A stretch of DNA of 64,000 nucleotides, from NCBI RefSeq assembly GCF_003298505.1, contig NZ_QNGB01000002.1, forward strand, positions 174,912 to 238,911. The letters are read 5' to 3'. Below, piece by piece: positions 31,185 through 40,033 of this stretch; the stretch's first letter is position 1, and every line of letters begins with the position of its first letter. The DNA is from Roseovarius sp. TE539 (GTDB taxonomy: Bacteria > Pseudomonadota > Alphaproteobacteria > Rhodobacterales > Rhodobacteraceae). The notes beneath the pieces are model-generated. The model saw nothing but the letters and a program-made list of their open reading frames with translations. It searched no databases and had not been told where the DNA came from. The translations under genes and the position numbers were made by a program.

Positions 31185-31201
31185 CATGCCAGCCTGCAGT
31201 A

Positions 31202-31480
31202 TCAGCTTGGACGGCCCGGGATGGTGATCTCGTAATCATGGTCCCGAAGCGTGAGACGCAAGCGGCCTTCGGTTATCGAGGTGACGGTGGCCTGACCGAT
31301 CCGGTCACCCGCGCGCATCGTTCTGATGTCACCTGACGGCATGCGGACCAACGCCTTGCACCCGTCCGGCCCGATGAATGTGCCGACGAGCAGGGGGCGC
31401 GCGACGGACAGGGCAACGAATTCCGTCGCGGCCATCTTGGTCCGGAACGTCGTTTCCGTCGTGTCGTCCGCATGGGTCAT
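31202..31480 (-). CDS. Small PilP/GspC-like hypothetical protein
   Basis: About 92 aa from the ATG at 31480; the frame stays open to 31597, where a Cys-rich hydrophobic stretch could be a signal sequence, so the start is uncertain. The C-terminal half (ALVRMPSGDIRTMRAGDRIGQATVTSI, cited in part) follows the beta pattern of the PilP/GspC homology region of secretion and pilus proteins. No catalytic motif. It lies downstream of purF on the same strand and converges on bioY. Function unknown. Confidence 0.5.
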   Translation of the reverse strand: MTHADDTTETTFRTKMAATEFVALSVARPLLVGTFIGPDGCKALVRMPSGDIRTMRAGDRIGQATVTSITEGRLRLTLRDHDYEITIPGRPS

Positions 31481-31640
31481 CGGGCTGTCCAGGGTTGTCG
31501 TTTCCGCCTCGCTTGCGCTGCAAGGACCGAAGGCGGCAGCTATACCCGGCGGACAGCCGATGGAAGCAAGAAACGGGCAATGCAGCATGCACGGCACTGC
31601 GACATGTTGACGCGCAAGAGCCGGCGGACATGCGTGGCTT

Positions 31641-33137
31641 TTATTCCGCCGCCTTGAGTTCGAAACCCTTTTCGATCATGTCCGACGGCTCGATCGGATA
31701 TTCTCCGGAAAAACAGGCATCGCAGTATTGCGGACAAGCGCCATCACGTCCGCCGGGCTCACCCACGGCACGGTAAAGGCCATCGAGCGAGATGAACCGC
31801 AGGCTGTCCACCGCGAGGTGATCGCGCATCTCCTCCTCGCTCATGGTGGCGGCCAGCAATTTTTCGCGGTTCGGGGTGTCGACCCCGTAGAAACAAGGCC
31901 AGGAGGTGGGCGGCGATGCAATCCGGAAATGCACCTCGGCCGCCCCGGCATCGAGGATCATTTCCTTGATCTTGCGGCTGGTGGTGCCACGCACCACGCT
32001 GTCATCCACCAGGATGACACGCTTGCCTTCGATCAGGGCACGGTTGACGTTCAGTTTCAACCGTACACCCATGTTGCGGATCTGCTCGGTCGGCTCGATG
32101 AAGGTGCGGCCCATGTACTGATTGCGGATGATTCCCATTGCGTAAGGGATACCGCTTTGCTGGGAATAGCCGATCGCGGCGGGCGTGCCGGAATCGGGAA
32201 CCGGACAGACGAGATCTGCCTCGACCGGCGCTTCCCTGGCCAGTTCCACGCCGATCTGGCAGCGCGTCTCGTAAACCGACCGGCCGCCGATGATGCTGTC
32301 GGGGCGCGAGAAATAGACATGCTCAAAGATGCAGAAGCGTGATTTCACGCTGCGGAAGGGCTGGCGGCTTTCAACGCCGTCCTCGGTGATCACCACCATC
32401 TCGCCGGGTTCGAGTTCACGAACGAGCCGGGCGCCGATAATGTCCAGCGCACAGGTTTCGGAACTCAGCACCCAGCCACCGTTATCGCCGATCTGGCCGA
32501 GGACCAGCGGGCGCACACCAAGAGGATCGCGCACACCGATCAGCTTGGTGCGGGTCATTGCCACGATCGAGAACGCCCCCTCGACCCGGCGCAGCGCATC
32601 CTCCATCCGTTCGGGAATGTTGCGCTGAAGCGAACGCGCCATGAGATGAATGATGCATTCACTGTCGGAGTTGGACTGGAAAATGGATCCGCGTTCGATC
32701 AGTTCGCGGCGCAGGGCGACCGCGTTGGTGATGTTGCCGTTATGGGCAATCGCCGCTCCGCCCATCGAAAACTCGCCGAAAAAGGGCTGCACGTCGCGGA
32801 TCACAGCACCCTTTGTCCCGGAGGTGGAATACCGGACATGCCCGATGGCCAGCGGACCCGGCAAGGTTTCCATCAGGGACTGGCGGGTGAAATTGTCCCG
32901 CACATATCCAAAGCGGCGCGCGCTGTTGAAGCCGTGTTCCGGGTGATGGGCGACGATGCCGCCGGCCTCCTGCCCACGATGCTGCAGGGCATGAAGACCA
33001 AGCGCGACGAAGTTGGCCGCATCGGTGACTCCGGTGACGCCGAAAACGCCGCACTCTTCCCTGAGCTTGTCGTCGTCGCCTTCGGTGCGGGCGGCATCAA
33101 AATCGAAAGGATGGGCGGGGGGCATCTGTCTGGACAA
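31641..33137 (-). CDS. purF: Amidophosphoribosyltransferase
   Basis: First committed enzyme of purine synthesis, 498 aa: PRPP plus glutamine to phosphoribosylamine. The N-terminal nucleophile is C29 of CGVFGV, so a 28-residue propeptide must be removed, as in the Bacillus-type enzyme; Cys residues in FCIFEH, SWPCFYG and CPQYCDACF suggest the [4Fe-4S] form. The PRPP site is VILVDDSVVRGTT. The likely start is TTG at 33137, with GGAG nine bases upstream; the ATG at 33125 has no ribosome-binding site. It follows cvpA, as in many proteobacteria. Confidence 0.96.
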   Translation of the reverse strand: MSRQMPPAHPFDFDAARTEGDDDKLREECGVFGVTGVTDAANFVALGLHALQHRGQEAGGIVAHHPEHGFNSARRFGYVRDNFTRQSLMETLPGPLAIGHVRYSTSGTKGAVIRDVQPFFGEFSMGGAAIAHNGNITNAVALRRELIERGSIFQSNSDSECIIHLMARSLQRNIPERMEDALRRVEGAFSIVAMTRTKLIGVRDPLGVRPLVLGQIGDNGGWVLSSETCALDIIGARLVRELEPGEMVVITEDGVESRQPFRSVKSRFCIFEHVYFSRPDSIIGGRSVYETRCQIGVELAREAPVEADLVCPVPDSGTPAAIGYSQQSGIPYAMGIIRNQYMGRTFIEPTEQIRNMGVRLKLNVNRALIEGKRVILVDDSVVRGTTSRKIKEMILDAGAAEVHFRIASPPTSWPCFYGVDTPNREKLLAATMSEEEMRDHLAVDSLRFISLDGLYRAVGEPGGRDGACPQYCDACFSGEYPIEPSDMIEKGFELKAAE

Positions 33138-33241
33138 AGCTGGCAGCTCCGAATCCGATGACTGCGGTCACGCTCCTTCTACGCGTTCGATCAAGCAGTG
33201 TCACGAAACTATCATGCCGGGCCGGCAATCATTTGCGCGGA

Positions 33242-33802
33242 TCAGGCTTCGCTGTCACAGGCGCTCACGAGTTGTTCGTACTGCTCGGTGATCCATCCGA
33301 GCGCGGCTTCGGGGTTGCCGTTCTGGATGCTGTCGGTCATCCGCGAGAAGATCCGCGCGGAGCGACTGTCATCGACCATTTGTATGTTCTGGGAGGTCAC
33401 CACGGTTTCGTAAACAAAATAGGCAATCGCCACCAGAAGCACCCCGCGTGCCACACCGAAGAGGAAACCAAGCCCCTGATCGAGACCTCCGAGCGCCGAT
33501 CGCTGCACCAGAGAGGCGAAGAGGGGCGTGATCAGGGAGGCGATTATCAGGGCCGCTGCAAAGATGACAGCAAAGGCGCCGATCATGCTGAGTTCACAAC
33601 TGTCGGCGATGAATTCGCCTATGACAGGCACTTCCTTGACAAGCGGCTCCACCTGCGGGGCGAATACGAAGGCCACGATACCCGCCGCCACCCAGCCCGC
33701 GATCGCCAGTGCCTCCCGCACCAGCCCCCGCGAATAGGCAAGAAGGGCAGACAGAACGATGACGACCGCGACCACGCCGTCGATGATGGTGAAACCTTCC
33801 AT
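33242..33802 (-). CDS. cvpA: CvpA-family membrane protein
   Basis: Inner-membrane protein of 186 aa with four to five hydrophobic segments (VVAVVIVLSALLAYSRG, AFAVIFAAALIIASLITPL, VLLVAIAYFVYE). Homologues in E. coli are needed for colicin V export and affect envelope homeostasis; the molecular role is unsettled. It lies between radA and purF on the same strand, 26 bp after radA; the cvpA-purF pair is a conserved arrangement. Confidence 0.9.
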   Translation of the reverse strand: MEGFTIIDGVVAVVIVLSALLAYSRGLVREALAIAGWVAAGIVAFVFAPQVEPLVKEVPVIGEFIADSCELSMIGAFAVIFAAALIIASLITPLFASLVQRSALGGLDQGLGFLFGVARGVLLVAIAYFVYETVVTSQNIQMVDDSRSARIFSRMTDSIQNGNPEAALGWITEQYEQLVSACDSEA

Positions 33803-33828
33803 ATATCCCGTCCTGTCCCTTGCGGCGG

Positions 33829-35193
33829 CTAACCGGCGCCAAAAATCTCGCCCACGAACGCGGTCAGATCGCCCATCCGGGTGAGGCTCAGCCCGCTTGT
33901 ACCGCCGGTCTTACCACCAGACGGCGCTATTGCCGATGTGAAACCAAGTTTTCGGGCTTCTTTCAACCTGTTTTCGGTCTGGCCCACCGGACGCAGCGCG
34001 CCGGAAAGGCTGATTTCGCCGAACACGACCGTATCCGCGGGCAGGGCGGAATCCTCGCGCGCGCTCAGAAGGGCGGCGGCCACGGCCAGATCGGCGGCGG
34101 GTTCCGAGATTTTCATGCCGCCGGCGACATTGAGATAGACATCCATCCCGGCGAAGGGAATGCCGCACCGCGCCTCGAGCACCGCAAGGATCATTGCCAG
34201 TCGCGCGCCGTCCCAGCCGACGACCGCGCGCCGTGGCTGTGCGTGTGGCGTTGGCGCGACCAGCGCCTGCAACTCGACCAGCACGGGGCGCGTGCCCTCG
34301 ATTCCGGCAAATACGGCAGAGCCGGGGGCGGGCGCGCCACGCTCGGACAGGAAAAGGGCAGATGGATTGGTGACCTCGGCCAGCCCGGTTCCGGTCATCT
34401 CGAAGACCCCGATCTCGTCAGCCGGCCCGAAACGGTTCTTGACCGAGCGCAGGATGCGGAACTGGTGGCCCCGCTCACCCTCGAAATAGAGAACGGTATC
34501 GACCATGTGCTCGACCACACGGGGGCCGGCGATCTGGCCGTCCTTGGTGACATGCCCGACAAGGATCACACAGGTGCCGCGGCGCTTGGCAAAGGCGGTC
34601 AGCTCGTGCGCGGCGGCGCGGACCTGCGCGACGCTGCCCGGGGCGCTGCCCACGGAATCCGACCACATTGTCTGGATGGAATCGATGATGACGAGATCGG
34701 GCCTCTCGGCTTCCAGCGTGGTCACGATGTCGCGCAGTGCGGTTTCGGCGGCCAGCTTGACCGACGCGTCGGCCAGCCCGAGGCGCCGCGCCCGCAGGCG
34801 GATCTGCGCACGGGCTTCCTCGCCCGAGACATAAACCGTTTTCAACCCTGCCTGCGCGAACTGCGCCGCGGCCTGCAGCAGAAGGGTTGATTTGCCGATA
34901 CCGGGATCACCGCCGACCAGCACCGCCGAAGCGGCAACCAGCCCCCCGCCCAGAACGCGATCAAGTTCGGCAAGGCCGCTTTCACTGCGGGGGGGCGGCG
35001 CCTCTTCGGTTGCCAGATCGCCGAGTTTGATCCGGTTGCCCTTGGCCTTCCCGAGGCTGACGGCGGACGGGCCGGAGGAAAGCGGTGTGTCCTCGTGAAT
35101 CGTGTTCCATTCGCCACAGCCGTCGCAACGCCCCGACCATTTGGAGTGGACGGCGCCGCAAGCGGCACAGGTGAAGGATGTTGTCTTTGCCAT
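33829..35193 (-). CDS. radA: DNA repair protein RadA
   Basis: RecA-like helicase/branch-migration protein of 454 aa. An N-terminal zinc finger (CAACGAVHSKWSGRCDGC, four Cys), Walker A GGDPGIGKST, the RadA-specific KNRFG motif (VKNRFGPADE) and a C-terminal Lon-protease-like domain (YLNVAGGMKISEPAADLA, cited in part). The start at 35193 gives the normal MAKTTSFTC beginning with GAGG upstream. It is in line with cvpA and purF. Confidence 0.96.
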   Translation of the reverse strand: MAKTTSFTCAACGAVHSKWSGRCDGCGEWNTIHEDTPLSSGPSAVSLGKAKGNRIKLGDLATEEAPPPRSESGLAELDRVLGGGLVAASAVLVGGDPGIGKSTLLLQAAAQFAQAGLKTVYVSGEEARAQIRLRARRLGLADASVKLAAETALRDIVTTLEAERPDLVIIDSIQTMWSDSVGSAPGSVAQVRAAAHELTAFAKRRGTCVILVGHVTKDGQIAGPRVVEHMVDTVLYFEGERGHQFRILRSVKNRFGPADEIGVFEMTGTGLAEVTNPSALFLSERGAPAPGSAVFAGIEGTRPVLVELQALVAPTPHAQPRRAVVGWDGARLAMILAVLEARCGIPFAGMDVYLNVAGGMKISEPAADLAVAAALLSAREDSALPADTVVFGEISLSGALRPVGQTENRLKEARKLGFTSAIAPSGGKTGGTSGLSLTRMGDLTAFVGEIFGAG

Positions 35194-35225
35194 CCGTGGC
35201 CTCATGCACCAGCGATGACAGCCGG

Positions 35226-35669
35226 TCAAACCCCAATGCGGCGCCCGCGTCCGGTCAGGATGCCGAGCATGATCGCCACCAGCACGCAGCCGGTAAAGAG
35301 GTAAAGCCCCCACGCAACCTCGATCCGGGCCAGGCCGACCCCCTTGGCGACGGTGATATAGAGCGCCACGAGAAAGACGTCGGCCATTGCCAGCTTGCCC
35401 AGAACCTGCAGGATCGGCAGGGTCTTGCGCCGCAGCAGGCCGAAATGGATCAACCCCAGGCCAATGGTTTTCATGTAGGGCGCGAAAAGGGCGAAGAAGG
35501 TCACGGCAAGGGCAAGGAAGACATCCGTTTCCCACAGCGATTGCAGTGCCGAGATGATGCTGATCTCGCTCAACCCGAAGAGCGGCAGAACCCCCGCCCG
35601 CATCAACGGTGCGAACCAGGCAACGGGAAAGAGAACCAGCAAGGAAATGTTCGCGACCTTCAAGAGCAT
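35226..35669 (-). CDS. Paraquat-inducible protein A (PqiA)-like membrane protein
   Basis: A 147-aa four-span membrane protein (LLVLFPVAWFAPLM, DVFLALAVTFFALFAPYMK, GKLAMADVFLVALYITVAKG, LYLFTGCVLVAIMLGIL). The LGKLAMADVFLVA phrase marks the PqiA family, which in E. coli works with MCE proteins in intermembrane lipid transport. This is a single-domain version without the MCE partner nearby. It lies 32 bp upstream of radA. Confidence 0.85.
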   Translation of the reverse strand: MLLKVANISLLVLFPVAWFAPLMRAGVLPLFGLSEISIISALQSLWETDVFLALAVTFFALFAPYMKTIGLGLIHFGLLRRKTLPILQVLGKLAMADVFLVALYITVAKGVGLARIEVAWGLYLFTGCVLVAIMLGILTGRGRRIGV

Positions 35670-35797
35670 TGGCGGCCTCCGGGGTTGTGGGCGGTCTATG
35701 CCTGCGAACCGGCCAAACGGAAGCCCCGCCCATGCTTGGGACGGCTGTTGTCAGCGCATCCCTTCCGGCGCTGCCGTGTCCATCGCCGCCCGGTTTT

Positions 35798-37213
35798 TCA
35801 CAGATGCATGGAATCGCCCTTGTGCATCATCTCGTGCTCCTGATCGCCCTCGAACGACGTCTTGCGGTATTTCTGATTGCGCGCCTCTTCGGCGAACGGC
35901 TTGAGGCGCAGCGTCGTGAAGATGGCGATCAGCGAGAAGACGATCGCCCCCAGCAGGAACCCGTAGGCCACCCCCCAGACACCCATGATCTGTTCGCCGA
36001 CCGCGACGAAGGGCAGGATACCGATGGTGTTGCGCGCCCAGTTGAGGATCGGGGAGTATCCCGGGTACCCAAGGTTGTTGAAGGCCGCATTGGAGATGAA
36101 GATCGACCCGTTGAAGAACGAGATCGTGGCAAGCGGACCGCAATAGAAATACAGGATTTCGCGGGTGAGTCCCTGGGCGCCGAACGCATCCGCAATGGGC
36201 ACCCTGAACAGATAGAGCACCAGCGTCACCGCGACGACATAGGCAGCAAGGAATTTCAGCGCCTCGAAATAGGCCGATCTTGCACGGTCCATCTTTCCGG
36301 CACCGAAATTCTGTCCGATTATCGGGCCGATCGAGCCGTAAAGAGCATTCACGACCGAAAAGACGACCGGGGCCAGCCGCCCGATCACCGCAAGGCCGGC
36401 CACCGCCTCGGGACCGAACTTGGCAATGTAGCGCATGATGATTGCCTGGCCCACAGGCGCAGCGATCGAGGAGATTACGGCCGGCGTGGAGTAGCGCATG
36501 AGGCGTGGGATGTCGTAGCGGAACTCGGCCCACCCGATACGCGCGAACCCCTGCCGCATGATGCCTGCCGCGTAGATCGCGAGCGCGAAAGTCATCATCC
36601 GGGCCATGACCGTTGCCGCGGCTGCGCCCTGAAGCCCTAGGTCCAGGCCGAAAATCAGGATCGGATCCATGATCAGGTTGACCAGCGCCCCGGTCAGGGA
36701 GGGATACATCGACCATTTCGCCACACCACGCGACCGGAGAACCGCGATGGCGCACATCGCCATGCCGGAAAAGCAGGTCGCCGGCAGGATGATGATAAGG
36801 TAGGTCATAGCCATGTCGTTCACTTCGCCACGTGCGCCGATCAGGCCAAGAAGGAACGGCATGTAGGGGATCATGACGATGGGTATGAAGATGCCGGCGG
36901 TCACGGCGGCGATCATTGCGCTTGTCGCGATCTGCCGGGCGCGATCCTTGCGTTTTTCCCCCAGGGCAAAGGCCACCAGTGTGCCGGTGCCGATGGAAAG
37001 ACCCATGTTGATGGTGCTGACAAAGAAAAGCACCGTGCTTCCGTAGCCCGCTGCCGCGGCCATTTCGCGGTGGCCCAGCATGGAGATGAACAGGATGTCG
37101 AACAGATCGACCACGTAAATCGCCATGATGCCGACGCTCGAAGTCAGCGACATCACCGCGACATGCTTCATCAGGCTGCCTTCGGTGAATTCTCTTTCGG
37201 AACTCTTGGTCAA
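35798..37213 (-). CDS. MATE-family efflux transporter
   Basis: Twelve-span multidrug or metabolite/cation antiporter of about 471 aa. Typical blocks: EFTEGSLMKHVAVMSLTSSVG at the N-terminus (cited in part), PATCFSGMAMCAIAVLRSRG, PVGQAIIMRYIAKFG and GSIGPIIGQNFGAG. The TTG at 37213 is the preferred start because GGGGG lies six bases upstream and homologues begin just before FTEGSL; an ATG at 37285 would add 24 residues. Substrate unknown. Confidence 0.88.
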   Translation of the reverse strand: MTKSSEREFTEGSLMKHVAVMSLTSSVGIMAIYVVDLFDILFISMLGHREMAAAAGYGSTVLFFVSTINMGLSIGTGTLVAFALGEKRKDRARQIATSAMIAAVTAGIFIPIVMIPYMPFLLGLIGARGEVNDMAMTYLIIILPATCFSGMAMCAIAVLRSRGVAKWSMYPSLTGALVNLIMDPILIFGLDLGLQGAAAATVMARMMTFALAIYAAGIMRQGFARIGWAEFRYDIPRLMRYSTPAVISSIAAPVGQAIIMRYIAKFGPEAVAGLAVIGRLAPVVFSVVNALYGSIGPIIGQNFGAGKMDRARSAYFEALKFLAAYVVAVTLVLYLFRVPIADAFGAQGLTREILYFYCGPLATISFFNGSIFISNAAFNNLGYPGYSPILNWARNTIGILPFVAVGEQIMGVWGVAYGFLLGAIVFSLIAIFTTLRLKPFAEEARNQKYRKTSFEGDQEHEMMHKGDSMHL

Positions 37214-37372
37214 ATCATTTCCCCCGTTGCGATCAAATTGAACTTGTCGCCTAATTCTTGACGCCTGAAAGTACGTCGAAGCCACGGAAAACCGCTGCGA
37301 TACCGGAGCTTACATTCCGGCACCGTGTTCTGTCCATCATCGAAATGTGTCGGTCTGCCGTGGCCGTGTGGG

Positions 37373-38119
37373 TCAGCGCACCGCCTCGATCGGGCCGTCG
37401 GCGCGGCCGTGAATGAACTGATCGAGGTAAGGGTCGCCGGACTGATCCATGCCCGAGACCGGGCCGGTCCACTGGATCACACCGTCATGGAGCATCGCGA
37501 CATTGTCGGCGATGGCGCGCACGCTGGTCATGTCGTGGGTGATCGTCATTGCCGTCGCCCCCATTTCGGTGACGATCTCGCGGACCAGATCGTTGATGAC
37601 ACCCGACATGATGGGATCAAGCCCGGTGGTCGGTTCATCAAAGAAGATTATTTCGGGATCGGCGCAGATGGCCCGCGCGAGGCCGACGCGCTTCTGCATG
37701 CCGCCCGAAAGTTCGGCCGGGAAGAGATCGGCCTGTTCCGGTTTGAGTCCGACCCGGCGCAATTTCTCGACAGCGATCTCGCGTGCTTCGTCCCGTGGGC
37801 GCTTGAGGCTGCCGCGCAGCAGGCGGAAGGCCACGTTCTGCCACACCGAGAGGCTGTCGAAGAGGGCGCCGCCCTGAAAGAGCATCCCGAAGCGGGCAAG
37901 AAAGGCATCGCGGTCGCCCTTGGTCACATCGCGGCCGTCCAGGGTGATGATGCCGCTGTCGGGATGAACCAGCCCCAGGATGCATTTCAACGCCACGGAC
38001 TTGCCGGTGCCGGAGCCCCCGATGATGACCATCGAGGTGCCAGACTCCACCCGCAGGTCGACCCCGCGCAGAACGTGGTTGTCACCAAAGGCCTTGTGAA
38101 CGTCCGAAAGCTCGATCAT
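37373..38119 (-). CDS. mlaF: ABC transporter ATPase, phospholipid transport (MlaF)
   Basis: ATP-binding subunit of 248 aa. Walker A GGSGTGKSVALKCI, Q-loop FQGGALFDSL, signature LSGGMQKRVGLARAI, Walker B EIIFFDEPTTGLDP and H-loop ITHDMTS. FQGGALFDSL and SGGMQKR are characteristic of MlaF/Ttg2A, which powers lipid trafficking between the membranes. The start overlaps the mlaE stop by ATGA. The MCE protein MlaD is not in the window. Confidence 0.94.
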   Translation of the reverse strand: MIELSDVHKAFGDNHVLRGVDLRVESGTSMVIIGGSGTGKSVALKCILGLVHPDSGIITLDGRDVTKGDRDAFLARFGMLFQGGALFDSLSVWQNVAFRLLRGSLKRPRDEAREIAVEKLRRVGLKPEQADLFPAELSGGMQKRVGLARAICADPEIIFFDEPTTGLDPIMSGVINDLVREIVTEMGATAMTITHDMTSVRAIADNVAMLHDGVIQWTGPVSGMDQSGDPYLDQFIHGRADGPIEAVR

Positions 38120-38901
38120 GCCGAGAAGAAGACCTCCGTCAGGATATAGTTCGCGGCAAGGATCAGCACCGAGGACGCGACCACCGCCGATTTCGTGGCC
38201 CGGCCCACGCCCTGCGCGCCGCGGCCCGAATGCATGCCGTAATAGCACCCCATCAGGGCCACGATGAAACCGAAGGCCGCGCCCTTCACCAGCCCCGAGA
38301 TGACATCCCATGCCTCGAGGAAATCCAGCGTGTTGTGCAGGTAGGTGGCGGCGCCGAACTCCAGCCGCCCGACCCCCACCAGAAAGCCGCCCATGATCCC
38401 GATCACGTCCCCCACACCCACGAGCAGCGGCACCGCCAGCGTGGCCGCAAGCACCCTTGGCAGGGTCAGGTATTTCATCGGGTTGGTCGACAGGGTGGTA
38501 AGCGCGTCGATCTGTTCGGTGACTTTCATGGTGCCGATTTCGGCCGCGATGGACGAGGCCACCCGTGCCGCCACCATCAACCCGCCCAGGACCGGCCCAA
38601 GCTCCCGCGTGAGCCCGATTGCGACGATGGAGGGCACAACGGTTTCCGCGTTGAAACGGGAGCCGCCGGCGTAGATCTGCAACGCCAGGGCGCCGCCGGT
38701 GAATAGCGCCGTCAACCCGACAACCGGAAGCGAAAGCCAGCCGATCTGCACGAGCGCATGACCGAACTCGCGGGCGTAGAACGGCGGGCGCATCAGGTGG
38801 GAAACGGTTTCTGCGGCAAAGAGTGCCACCCGGCCGATCATCGCCAGCCCGGCCAGAACATGCCGCCCGACCGCGGCCAGCAGGGTGAAGGCAAGTTTCA
38901 T
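38116..38901 (-). CDS. mlaE: ABC transporter permease, phospholipid transport (MlaE)
   Basis: MlaE/Ttg2B permease of 261 aa, with the family phrases [12 protein letters not shown], REGxGP-like [27 protein letters not shown] (cited in part) and [15 protein letters not shown]. About five membrane spans. It is coupled to alr upstream (ATGA at 38898-38901) and to mlaF downstream (ATGA at 38116-38119), giving alr-mlaE-mlaF as one translational unit. Confidence 0.94.
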   Translation of the reverse strand: MKLAFTLLAAVGRHVLAGLAMIGRVALFAAETVSHLMRPPFYAREFGHALVQIGWLSLPVVGLTALFTGGALALQIYAGGSRFNAETVVPSIVAIGLTRELGPVLGGLMVAARVASSIAAEIGTMKVTEQIDALTTLSTNPMKYLTLPRVLAATLAVPLLVGVGDVIGIMGGFLVGVGRLEFGAATYLHNTLDFLEAWDVISGLVKGAAFGFIVALMGCYYGMHSGRGAQGVGRATKSAVVASSVLILAANYILTEVFFSA

Positions 38902-39935
38902 CCGCCGAGGTAACGCCGCGTGTAACGCGGCCCCAGCGAAGTGAGAATTTCATAGCCGATGCTGCCGGCCGCATCCGCCAGGGTATCAATCGATTGATGC
39001 AGGCCCAGAAGCTCCACCGATTTCGGATCCTCGGCCAGCGCGGTGATGTCCACGCCGATCAGATCCATCGAGATGCGGCCCGTGACAGGGCAGGGCGTGT
39101 CTTCGGCAAAGACCCTTGCGTTGGGGCCCATGGCCCGAATGATCCCGTCGGCATATCCCGCCGAGATGGTGGCGATACGGCGCGGTTCGGGGGCGGAGTA
39201 GTCGTTGCCGTATCCCACTGTTTCGCCCGCCTCGATATCGCGGCACTGGATCACGGGAATCTCGAGCGTCACGACCGGGCGCGCATCCACGTATGGCAAT
39301 CCGCCGTAAAGCCCGATACCGGGCCGCGCCAGATCGAAGTGATAGTCGGGTCCCATCAGGACGCCGCCGGTATTGGCAAGGCTTCGGGGCGCCTCTATGC
39401 CGTCGGTCATCTCGCGGAAGTTCTGAAGCTGCGCTGCGTTCATCGGGTGCTCGGGGTCGTCGGCGCAGGCCAGGTGTGTCATCACCAGTGTCGGGTTCTG
39501 GGCCAGTGCGATGTCGCGCACCGCGGCCCATTCCGCGGGCTCCATTCCCAAGCGATTCATGCCACTGTCCAGTTGCAGGCCGAAGGGCGCGCCCGGCAGG
39601 GCCTCGACATGGCGGATGAGCTGATCCACCGAGTTGAGCATCGGCGTCAGTTCAAGGTCGTTGATCATGTCGGCATCACCGGGCATGTGCCCGGAAAAGA
39701 CATTGATCGCCGGCCCCGGCCCGAGGGCCTGGCGAAGGGCGGCCCCTTCCTCCGCGATGGCCACGAAAAAACTGCGCACCCCTTCACGGGCCAACGCGCG
39801 GGCGACGCGATGCGCGCCCAGCCCGTAGGCATCCGCCTTGACCACCGCCGCTGTCTCGCTTTCGGTCATGCGGTCGAGGGTCCGCCAATTGGCGGCGATC
39901 TCGTCAAGGTCGATGGTCAGGGTCGCAGTGGCCAT
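38898..39935 (-). CDS. alr: Alanine racemase
   Basis: PLP enzyme of 345 aa that makes D-alanine for peptidoglycan. The PLP lysine is K33 in [12 protein letters not shown]; the second catalytic base is the Tyr of ISAGYADGI. The alr-type beta barrel and C-terminal domain ([13 protein letters not shown]) are present. It is the first gene of a unit with mlaE and mlaF. Upstream, 98 bp away on the same strand, is dnaB. Confidence 0.95.
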   Translation of the reverse strand: MATATLTIDLDEIAANWRTLDRMTESETAAVVKADAYGLGAHRVARALAREGVRSFFVAIAEEGAALRQALGPGPAINVFSGHMPGDADMINDLELTPMLNSVDQLIRHVEALPGAPFGLQLDSGMNRLGMEPAEWAAVRDIALAQNPTLVMTHLACADDPEHPMNAAQLQNFREMTDGIEAPRSLANTGGVLMGPDYHFDLARPGIGLYGGLPYVDARPVVTLEIPVIQCRDIEAGETVGYGNDYSAPEPRRIATISAGYADGIIRAMGPNARVFAEDTPCPVTGRISMDLIGVDITALAEDPKSVELLGLHQSIDTLADAAGSIGYEILTSLGPRYTRRYLGG

Positions 39936-40033
39936 GAAAGGGTTTTGACATGCAAGGCCGCCGGGTCAAGGGGAAATGGCGCTGCCGCCTGAGGCCGGCG
40001 CCAGGGCCCGGACGCCCATGGATGGCCTTCGGC

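Noticed and set aside
38985..38998. Palindrome ATCAATCGATTGAT
   Set aside because: It lies inside the alr coding sequence, is in the reverse order of an FNR box, and is explained by codons.
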